From an uncultured Rhodocyclaceae bacterium (GTDB lineage: Bacteria; Pseudomonadota; Gammaproteobacteria; Burkholderiales; Rhodocyclaceae): a stretch of DNA of 5,410 bases. Below, in pieces: positions 1 to 5,410 of the stretch. A program made the position numbers and the translations under genes. Position 1 is the first letter of the stretch. Each line of letters opens with the position of its first letter. The DNA is taken from NCBI GenBank assembly GCA_903950295.1, contig CAJBAP010000495.1, positions 1 to 5,410 of the forward strand, given 5' to 3'. Under the pieces are notes generated by a model. The model was not told the origin of the DNA and did not search any database. It saw nothing but the letters and a program-made list of their open reading frames with translations.

Positions 1-942
1 GCCGACGCGCCCATCACAGCCAAACCATCCTGGACCGAGCGGCTCAAAACCGGCCTCGCCCGCACCCGCGCCACGCTCAATACCCCACTGGGCGAGCTGT
101 TTTCCCGTGCGAAGATCGACGACGAACTGCTTGAGGAGCTCGAAGCCACCCTTTTGATGGCCGACTGCGGTGTCGAGGCCACGCATTGGCTACTCGCCGA
201 GTTGCGCGCGAAGGTAAAAAAGGAATGTATCGAAGCGCCTGCCGCCTTGCGCGCAGCCCTGATTGAACTGCTCACCGAGTTGCTCACCCCGCTCGAGGCA
301 CCGCTCGATCTCAGCCATCCCGATCAGAGCCAGCGCCCGTTCATCATCATGATCGCCGGCGTAAATGGCGCGGGCAAGACCACCTCCATCGGCAAGCTCG
401 CCAAGCAATTCCAGAGCGAAGGCCACGGCGTGCTGCTGGCCGCCGGCGATACCTTCCGTGCTGCGGCACGTGAGCAATTGACCGAATGGGGCCGCAGGAA
501 CGACGTCACCGTGATCGCGCAGGACGGGGGCGACCCCGCTGCCGTGGTATTCGATGCGATTGCGGCGGCGCGTGCGCGCGGCATTGACGTTATGCTCGCC
601 GATACAGCTGGCCGCCTGCCGACGCAACTGCACCTGATGGAAGAAATCGCCAAGGTGCGCCGTGTCATCCAGAAGGCTGAGCCGACCGGCCCGCACGAGG
701 TGCTGCTGGTACTTGACGCCAACATCGGCCAGAACGCCATTCAGCAGGTCAAGGCCTTCGACAAGGCCATCGGCGTCACCGGTCTGATTGTCACCAAACT
801 TGACGGTACCGCCAAGGGTGGCGTACTCGCCGCTATTGCACGGCAGTGTCCGAAGCCCGTGCGCTACATCGGCATCGGCGAAAGCATCGATGATTTGCAG
901 CCTTTCAAGGCGAAGGAATTCGTCGAGGCGCTGTTCGGCTGA
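1..942 (+). CDS. ftsY: Signal recognition particle receptor FtsY, 5'-truncated
   Basis: FtsY is the SRP receptor GTPase. It pairs with the Ffh-4.5S RNA complex at the inner face of the cytoplasmic membrane and hands translating ribosomes to SecYEG. The frame is open from base 1 with no start, so the gene begins upstream; 313 codons are visible (numbering from base 1). Residues about 10-27 (SWTERLKTGLARTRATL) resemble the amphipathic membrane-targeting helix, followed by the SRP54-type helical N domain to about residue 105. The G domain is complete: P-loop GVNGAGKT at 120-127, DTFRAAA at 150-156, DTAGR at 201-205, TKLD at 265-268 and GIGE at 291-294. The C-terminal FKAKEFVEALFG is typical. What is missing is any acidic A domain and the true start. 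The internal ATG at 154 is not the start, because N-domain sequence runs upstream of it in frame. The next gene starts 41 bases later, so cotranscription is plausible. Family identity is essentially certain. Confidence 0.97.
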   Translation, partial: ADAPITAKPSWTERLKTGLARTRATLNTPLGELFSRAKIDDELLEELEATLLMADCGVEATHWLLAELRAKVKKECIEAPAALRAALIELLTELLTPLEAPLDLSHPDQSQRPFIIMIAGVNGAGKTTSIGKLAKQFQSEGHGVLLAAGDTFRAAAREQLTEWGRRNDVTVIAQDGGDPAAVVFDAIAAARARGIDVMLADTAGRLPTQLHLMEEIAKVRRVIQKAEPTGPHEVLLVLDANIGQNAIQQVKAFDKAIGVTGLIVTKLDGTAKGGVLAAIARQCPKPVRYIGIGESIDDLQPFKAKEFVEALFG

Positions 943-972
943 ATGCGAAACTTCTTGAACCTCATGCATGAA

Positions 973-978
973 AGGAAG
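973..978 (+). promoter_or_regulatory. Shine-Dalgarno site of the solute-receptor gene
   Basis: AGGAAG lies 5 bases before the ATG at 984 and is the clearest ribosome binding site in the window. It supports 984 as the start, in agreement with the signal peptide beginning there. The genes at 2545 and 4180 lack a comparably good site. Confidence 0.75.
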
Positions 979-983
979 TAGAG

Positions 984-2477
984 ATGAGACTCCATCGAAC
1001 TCTATCGGTATTTTCCATCGCTGCAATCAGCCTGACTTTTGCCCTGCCTGCATTTGCCGATGTAACGATCCCCTACAACGAATACAGTAGCTCTCCCACA
1101 ATAGGTCGGGGGAATGGCACATCCACCGACCCCAGGAATCCCGGCTACGGCGCGCTGAAAATATTCATCGAAAAGGTCAAGGACTACACCGACGATCAAG
1201 GGCCAGATGCCTTGCCGACCGGCCAGAAGGTCGTCTTCCAGCGTGATCAGAATACTGGACGGGAAGTCAGTGCCTTACGTGCAGGCATCCAGTTCGCCAA
1301 CGCCAACGCCCAGAAAAAACCGGCCTTCTCCGAACCAAGCTGGGGATTTGCCTACAACTCTGTGCCGTTTGGCATGCGCTTCGAGCAAATGCTTGGATTC
1401 CTCTACGAGGCCAAGATCGACGGCTTCGGCGGGAATGGCCTGGCATTGGCGCAATCCCTGCTGGACAGTCGTGGCGGCACCCAAATTGTGCTGCCGGTTG
1501 TCGGCAGCACCATGCAGGGATCTGGTTATTTTCCAAAGCCAATCGGCAAGCCGGATTGCCGCCCGGGCGATGCCGAGTGCCTGAGTCATGGCAACGGCAT
1601 CGGCTTGGCAGGTCTTTGTCAATCCGGCTGGCGGATTCGCTTTCTGGCACCCCCGCAGGACATCCTCGATCGCGCCTGTGATTTGCTGGTCAAGCGCGGT
1701 GTCATTCCATCCAAGACTCTGACTTTCTATCCCCCGGTTGGGGGGCAGTCCGTCTTGCTGCCAATGCAAAAACGGACGATCCAGGGCTTCGAGTACGTCA
1801 ATCCTTATGACGATTTCGTAGATTTCTTCCCAATCAAGGAAGCATCCGCGACGGCGCCCCTGGGCAACCCGGATGCCGGACAAATGGATTGCAGCCCGGA
1901 AATCTCCTTCCCCATCCCGGCGGGAACGACTGCCAACTGCTCACAGAACATCGGCCAGGCTGGTTCACGCTATGCACACCATCCGTCGTGGCATCAGCCC
2001 TTCCTGATTTCATGGATGCACATCGACAAGGCAGTCTGGAGCAACTTGAACGCGGGGCAGCGTGCGGCCATCGAGAAAGCGGCGAAAGATTCCTTGATCG
2101 AATCCTATAACGCTGCCGAATCCGTCGAGTGCGCAAAACTGCAAGACATCCTCGAAATCAACCAGGGAATCCAGCAAAGGAACGCTGATGGCACGCTTCG
2201 ATTGGTCAACGGCAAGCCTGTCAGCGCGACCATGACCCTGGCCACTTGGCCGGAGCCAGCCTTGGCGGTTCTCCTCGAAGCCACCAATGATTACCTGGAG
2301 TCGCTTGCCGGCCCGGGCAACCCCAATGAAAAGACCGACGCGCAAAAAGACTTCACTGTCTTCCACAAGTCGTTGCGTCAGTATGCGTCACAAATTGGGG
2401 CAACTTCCTTTGCCCCCCACTCATTCCCCGCCAAGACAGGCTTGGCCGCTGGCCAGGAGTGTCGTTTGGTGAAATAA
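984..2477 (+). CDS. Secreted TRAP-type (DctP/TakP-like) solute-binding protein
   Basis: Probable periplasmic receptor that would capture a small, usually carboxylate-type, solute for a TRAP transporter; the ligand cannot be told. Residues 1-25 form a Sec signal peptide: basic MRLHR, a hydrophobic core, and LPAFA before D26. Family-like landmarks follow in order: SVPFGM (126-131), a glycine-rich segment near 148-155, LPVVGSTMQGSGYFPKPI (170-187, compare the P-G-T-G-Q-GGWF-K segment of TakP), GWRIRF (215-220, at the position of the ligand-arginine GLKMR segment), QKRTIQGFEYVNPYDD (262-277, like the LQRGxIDGAEWVGPYDD segment), then YAHHPSWHQP (330-339) and NAGQRAAIEKAAKD (356-369). At 497 residues it is clearly longer than the usual 330-370. 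Extra segments occur at about 188-213 and 286-328, plus a long C-terminal part. Eight cysteines (192, 199, 212, 232, 303, 319, 383, 493) could form disulfides after export. No DctQ or DctM membrane gene is in view. GC is lower than in neighbouring genes. The family call is by recalled motifs, not a search. Confidence 0.72.
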   Translation: MRLHRTLSVFSIAAISLTFALPAFADVTIPYNEYSSSPTIGRGNGTSTDPRNPGYGALKIFIEKVKDYTDDQGPDALPTGQKVVFQRDQNTGREVSALRAGIQFANANAQKKPAFSEPSWGFAYNSVPFGMRFEQMLGFLYEAKIDGFGGNGLALAQSLLDSRGGTQIVLPVVGSTMQGSGYFPKPIGKPDCRPGDAECLSHGNGIGLAGLCQSGWRIRFLAPPQDILDRACDLLVKRGVIPSKTLTFYPPVGGQSVLLPMQKRTIQGFEYVNPYDDFVDFFPIKEASATAPLGNPDAGQMDCSPEISFPIPAGTTANCSQNIGQAGSRYAHHPSWHQPFLISWMHIDKAVWSNLNAGQRAAIEKAAKDSLIESYNAAESVECAKLQDILEINQGIQQRNADGTLRLVNGKPVSATMTLATWPEPALAVLLEATNDYLESLAGPGNPNEKTDAQKDFTVFHKSLRQYASQIGATSFAPHSFPAKTGLAAGQECRLVK

Positions 2478-2544
2478 ATGCGCAAACGTAGCTGAAGCCC
2501 CTCGGCCTCCGCCCCACTTCAGAGTCGTATTCGCCCAGCCCAAG

Positions 2545-4170
2545 ATGTTGCGCCTGAGTGAACTGCGCCTGCCGCTCGAACATACGCCGGAACAGCTTAC
2601 TGAAGCCGTTCTGCAGCGACTTGGGCTGGCACCCGCCGATTTGCTCGATCTCCGCATCCACAAGCGCAGCCACGACGCGCGCAAGAAGCATGCGCTGCAG
2701 TTTGTCTATGGCCTTGATCTGAGGCTTGCCGACGAAGCTGCGGCGTTGCGCCGCTTTGCGAATGATCCGCAGGTACGGCCGACGCCAGACATTGCCTATC
2801 AGTTCGTCGCCCAGGCCCCCGGTGGTCTGCCGCTACGCCCAGTAGTGGTCGGCTTCGGCCCCGCCGGCATTTTCGCTGCGCTGATCCTCGCACAATCGGG
2901 TTTCAAGCCCCTGGTGCTGGAACGCGGCAAAAAGGTACGCGAGCGAACGAAAGACACTTGGGATCTCTGGCGCCGGCACGAATTGCATCCCGAATCGAAC
3001 GTGCAGTTCGGCGAGGGTGGTGCCGGCACCTTTTCCGACGGCAAGCTCTATAGCCAGATCAAGGACCCGCGCCACCTCGCCCGCAAGGTGCTCACCGAAT
3101 TCGTCAAGGCCGGCGCGCCGGAAGAAATTCTTTACGTCAGCAAGCCCCACATCGGCACTTTCCGCCTCGTCAGCATGGTCGAGAAGATGCGCGACGAGAT
3201 CGAGGCGTTGGGTGGCGAAATCCGCTTCGAGCAGCGCGTGACCGACCTGCGCATTGAGGACGGCCACGCACGCGGCGTGATGCTCGCTAACGGCGAGGAG
3301 ATTCGCGCCGACCACGTCGTGCTCGCGCTCGGCCACAGCGCACGCGACACCTTTGAAATGCTGCATGCGCGCGGTGTATTCATGGAGGCCAAACCTTTCT
3401 CAGTCGGCTTCCGCATCGAGCACCCGCAAACGCTGATCGACCGCGCGCGCTTCGGCAAGAATGCCGGCAATGCATTGTTGGGCGCAGCCGATTACAAGCT
3501 GGTGCATCACGCCAAGAATGGCCGTTCTGTCTACAGCTTCTGCATGTGCCCCGGCGGCCAGGTGGTCGCGGCCACCTCCGAACCCGGTTGTGTCGTGACA
3601 AACGGCATGAGCCAGTATTCGCGTGCCGAACGCAACGCCAACGCCGGTATCGTCGTCGGCGTTACCCCCGCCGACTTCAGCGAGGCGGGCCCGCTGGCCG
3701 GTATCGCCTTCCAGCGCCAACTAGAGCAGTCTGCCTTCAAGCTCGGCGGCGGCAGTTACGATGCCCCCGGCCAGCGGGTCGGCGATTTTCTTGCCGGCCG
3801 GCCCAGCGAGAAGCTCGGCGAGGTCACGCCTTCCTATCAGCCCGGTGTAAAGCTCACGGATTTAGCGACCGCCCTCCCCGATTACGCCATCACCGCCATC
3901 CGCGAGGCGCTGCCGGCCTTCGATCAGAAGATTCGTGGCTTCGCCATGGACGATGCGATGCTCACTGGCGTGGAAACCCGCACCTCTTCGCCCTTGCGCC
4001 TGACGCGTGGCGCAGACTGCCAAAGCCTCAATGTCAAAGGCCTTTATCCCGCCGGCGAGGGCGCGGGCTACGCCGGGGGTATCCTCTCGGCGGGTGTCGA
4101 TGGCATCGAGGTTGCAGAAGCAGTGGCACTCGACATCGTACGCAGCAGGCAGATAACAGGTACCCGGTAA
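2545..4170 (+). CDS. FAD-dependent dehydrogenase, COG2509 type, function unknown
   Basis: Cytoplasmic flavoprotein of a widespread family of about 540 residues whose substrate is not established. Residues 1-90 form the family's N-terminal domain (LRLSELRLPLEH, then RIHKRSHDARKKHALQFVYGLD). The Rossmann FAD site follows: PVVVGFGPAGIFAAL from 99 with GxGPAG at 103-108 and the acidic ribose-binding residue E126 in LVLERG. Further family motifs are FGEGGAGTFSDGKL (155-168), ALGHSARDTF (261-270), SFCMCPGGQVVAATSE (331-346), TSSPLRL (480-486) and the C-terminal FAD-contacting YPAGEGAGYAGGI (501-513). Length is normal and nothing is broken. ATG 2545 is the only usable start: the frame is open back to the TGA at 2470-2472 with no other ATG, GTG or TTG. 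No good Shine-Dalgarno site precedes it. It follows the receptor gene by 67 bases and ends 9 bases before ftsE, so it is probably cotranscribed with ftsEX. A division role is not implied by sequence. Confidence 0.9.
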   Translation: MLRLSELRLPLEHTPEQLTEAVLQRLGLAPADLLDLRIHKRSHDARKKHALQFVYGLDLRLADEAAALRRFANDPQVRPTPDIAYQFVAQAPGGLPLRPVVVGFGPAGIFAALILAQSGFKPLVLERGKKVRERTKDTWDLWRRHELHPESNVQFGEGGAGTFSDGKLYSQIKDPRHLARKVLTEFVKAGAPEEILYVSKPHIGTFRLVSMVEKMRDEIEALGGEIRFEQRVTDLRIEDGHARGVMLANGEEIRADHVVLALGHSARDTFEMLHARGVFMEAKPFSVGFRIEHPQTLIDRARFGKNAGNALLGAADYKLVHHAKNGRSVYSFCMCPGGQVVAATSEPGCVVTNGMSQYSRAERNANAGIVVGVTPADFSEAGPLAGIAFQRQLEQSAFKLGGGSYDAPGQRVGDFLAGRPSEKLGEVTPSYQPGVKLTDLATALPDYAITAIREALPAFDQKIRGFAMDDAMLTGVETRTSSPLRLTRGADCQSLNVKGLYPAGEGAGYAGGILSAGVDGIEVAEAVALDIVRSRQITGTR

Positions 4171-4179
4171 GATTAGGCC

Positions 4180-4824
4180 ATGATTCGCTTCGACCGCATC
4201 GCCAAACGCTATCCGCCCGACATCACGGCGCTCGCCGACATCAGCACCGAGATTGTTGCCGGCGAACTCGTCACCGTCATCGGCCATTCGGGTGCAGGGA
4301 AATCGACGCTGCTCAAGCTGATTCCCGCCATCGAACGCCCCACGGCCGGTACGGTGCTGGTGAATGGCCAGAACGTCGGGTCGCTCGGCCGGAACGCATT
4401 ACCCTTTCTACGGCGCAACATCGGACTGGTGTTTCAGGATCAAAAACTGCTGTTCGACCGAAGTGCGCTAGCCAATGTACTACTGCCGCTGGAGATCACC
4501 GGCTTCCCACACAAAGAAGCGCAGCGGCGTGCCGAGGCGGCGCTCGACAAGGTGGGGCTGCTGAACCGCGCCCGCGCGTTGCCGATCGCGCTCTCGGGGG
4601 GCGAGCAGCAACGACTGGCCATCGCCCGCGCCGTAGTGCATCGCCCCAACCTGCTGCTGGCCGATGAGCCGACGGCCTATCTCGACGCCGACACGGCGCA
4701 GGATGTGGCCAACATCTTCATCGAATTTCATCGTGTCGGCGTCACCGTCATGGTGGCAACCTACGACGACCGCCTGTTCCCCGGCGCGCGACAGTTGCGA
4801 CTCGACCATGGGCGGATTTCATGA
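4180..4824 (+). CDS. ftsE: Cell division ATP-binding protein FtsE
   Basis: ATPase subunit of the FtsEX complex, which has an ABC-transporter fold but acts as a mechanical switch. In the species studied, ATP binding and hydrolysis by FtsE on the cytoplasmic side are passed through FtsX to activators of cell-wall hydrolases at the septum. The 214 residues contain Walker A GHSGAGKST (35-43), KLIPAIERPTAG (46-57, compare the usual CGIERPTAG), PFLRRNIGLVFQDQKLLFDR (75-94) with Q-loop Q86, signature LSGGEQQR (138-145), and Walker B LLLADEP (158-164) with catalytic E163. RVGVTV (185-190) is also FtsE-like. Two departures stand out: the D-loop region reads DEPTAYLD instead of DEPTGNLD, and the H-loop reads ATYDD (193-197) with Y195 where nearly all ABC ATPases have the switch histidine. 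The ATG at 4180 is 9 bases after the preceding stop, with only a weak AGG upstream. The end overlaps ftsX by ATGA (4821-4824), which indicates translational coupling. Confidence 0.95.
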   Translation: MIRFDRIAKRYPPDITALADISTEIVAGELVTVIGHSGAGKSTLLKLIPAIERPTAGTVLVNGQNVGSLGRNALPFLRRNIGLVFQDQKLLFDRSALANVLLPLEITGFPHKEAQRRAEAALDKVGLLNRARALPIALSGGEQQRLAIARAVVHRPNLLLADEPTAYLDADTAQDVANIFIEFHRVGVTVMVATYDDRLFPGARQLRLDHGRIS

Positions 4825-5343
4825 ACTGGCTGCGTTCCCACTGGCAAGCTTGCAAGTTGGCGCTCACGCGTCTGACGGCGTCGCCCCTGAACACCCTGCT
4901 TTCGATGCTCGGCATCGGTATCGCCCTCGCCCTCCCTGCCGGCGGGCAACTTCTGCTGACGCACATTACCGCCCTCACCCAAGGCGCCGCCGCCACACCG
5001 CAGCTCACCGTATTTCTCGCCGTCGATACGGAGCGCAAGACCACGCAGGGCATCGAGGCCCGACTGAAACAACAGGCGGAGGTGGGCAAGACCCAGTTGC
5101 TCGCCCGCGAGGACACCCTTGCGCGCATGAAAAAAGCCGAGGGTCTGGCTGATGTCATCGCGGCGCTGCCGAAAAACCCATTCCCTGACGCGATTGTGGT
5201 AACGCCGAGCGACGACACACCCGCAAGCATCGAGCGCCTCGCGACCATCGTGCGCCAGTGGCCACAGGTCGAGCATGTGCAAATCGACGCCGATTGGGCA
5301 CGTCGCCTGGCCGCCGCCATCAAACTGGCGAAGACCGGCGTGC
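4821..5343 (+). CDS. ftsX: Cell division protein FtsX, 3'-truncated by adapter
   Basis: Membrane subunit of FtsEX. It couples FtsE ATPase activity to periplasmic regulators of peptidoglycan amidases during division. About 175 genuine residues remain of an expected roughly 300. Residues 1-23 are the basic cytoplasmic tail (MNWLRSHWQACKLALTRL). TM1 lies at about 24-46 (core LLSMLGIGIALALPAGG). It is followed by the first periplasmic domain, including QLTVFLAVDT (61-70), a helical stretch at 73-116, and the NPFPDAIVV motif (119-127) typical of FtsX. DADWARRLAAAIKLAKTGVQ (156-175) leads toward TM2, and there the genomic sequence ends. The start overlaps the ftsE stop as ATGA. The reading frame stays open to the last base, but from about residue 177 it encodes adapter (EHTSELQS...), so that tail must not be treated as FtsX. 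The exact join lies between 5343 and 5350, because AGATCGG could belong to either side. Confidence 0.93.
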
Positions 5344-5410
5344 AGATCGGAGAGCACACGTCTGAACTCCAGTCACTCTCGCGCATCTCGTATGCCGTCT
5401 TCTGCTTGAA
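5344..5410 (+). other. Illumina TruSeq i7 adapter read-through (not genomic)
   Basis: From 5344 the sequence matches the TruSeq read-1 3' adapter: AGATCGG, then AGAGCACACGTC and TGAACTCCAGTCAC up to 5376. The 8-base index TCTCGCGC follows at 5377-5384; from memory this is TruSeq HT index D711. The P7 tail is at 5385-5408 (begins ATCTCGTATGCC, ends CTTCTGCTTG), with AA at 5409-5410, as expected when a read runs past the end of a short insert. One A is missing from the adapter's GGAAGAGC (here GGAGAGC at 5349-5355). In the ftsX frame this gives EHTSELQSLSRISYAVFCL. On the minus strand it yields the known adapter-type peptide SDWSSDVCS. This is an assembly artefact at a contig end. Confidence 0.98.

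Noticed and set aside
962..971. Perfect 10-bp palindrome TCATGCATGA just before the Shine-Dalgarno site of the receptor gene
   Set aside because: Its position would suit an operator, but it is short, is a single copy, and no matching promoter elements could be found in the 41-base gap.
943..981. 12-codon mini-frame (MRNFLNLMHERK) starting directly after the ftsY stop
   Set aside because: It has no ribosome binding site of its own beyond the ftsY end and no sign of leader-peptide attenuation, so it is most likely chance.
190..1026. Long minus-strand open frame opposite ftsY
   Set aside because: It lies wholly antisense to the conserved ftsY G domain and the gene start after it, and its translation shows no recognisable motif. 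It is explained by GC-rich codon usage leaving the opposite strand open.
2492..2522. CTGAAG...CTTCAG inverted repeat between the receptor and FAD genes, considered as a terminator
   Set aside because: Only a 6-bp stem with a 19-base loop and no following T run. This is too weak for an intrinsic terminator and easily a chance match.
3546..4667. 373-codon plus-strand frame across the end of the FAD gene and most of ftsE
   Set aside because: It is a second frame over two well-supported genes, and its product is an Arg/His/Pro-rich string typical of an out-of-frame reading of GC-rich DNA.
4748..5386. Minus-strand frame with an ATG at 5386
   Set aside because: Its start and first roughly 14 residues are translated adapter (SDWSSDVCS type); the remainder is antisense to ftsX and the end of ftsE.

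Overview
The window is a GC-rich proteobacterial chromosome fragment, most likely betaproteobacterial. This rests on the FtsY and FtsE sequence style and the ftsY/ftsE/ftsX grouping; there is no rRNA or other decisive marker. All supported genes lie on the + strand and are closely packed.

Layout: (1) 1-942, the 3' part of ftsY (signal recognition particle receptor GTPase), cut by the left edge. (2) 984-2477, a secreted 497-residue protein that I read as a TRAP-type (DctP/TakP-like) periplasmic solute receptor. It has cysteine-bearing extra segments and no membrane partners in view. (3) 2545-4170, a 541-residue FAD-dependent dehydrogenase of the COG2509 type, a widespread family of unknown function. 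(4) 4180-4824, ftsE, and (5) 4821 onward, ftsX, overlapping ftsE by ATGA and truncated. (6) About 5344-5410 is not genomic. It is Illumina TruSeq adapter read-through (adapter, 8-base index TCTCGCGC, P7 tail, AA) fused to the contig end inside ftsX.

How the genes relate: ftsY, ftsE and ftsX form a classic cluster in which FtsY delivers ribosomes to the membrane and FtsEX is an ABC-type complex regulating septal peptidoglycan hydrolysis. Here two genes without an obvious division role sit between ftsY and ftsEX. The solute-receptor gene is visibly lower in GC than its neighbours (hand counts of 29-33 per 60 bases, against 39-41 in ftsY, the FAD gene and ftsX), which suggests later insertion.

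I see no RNA genes, CRISPR arrays, insertion sequences, convincing terminators or promoters, and no intergenic gap longer than 67 bases. I do not see a new multi-gene system. The observations most worth a second look are the tyrosine replacing the switch histidine of FtsE, the unusual orphan receptor between ftsY and ftsEX, and the adapter artefact, which creates false protein sequence on both strands.
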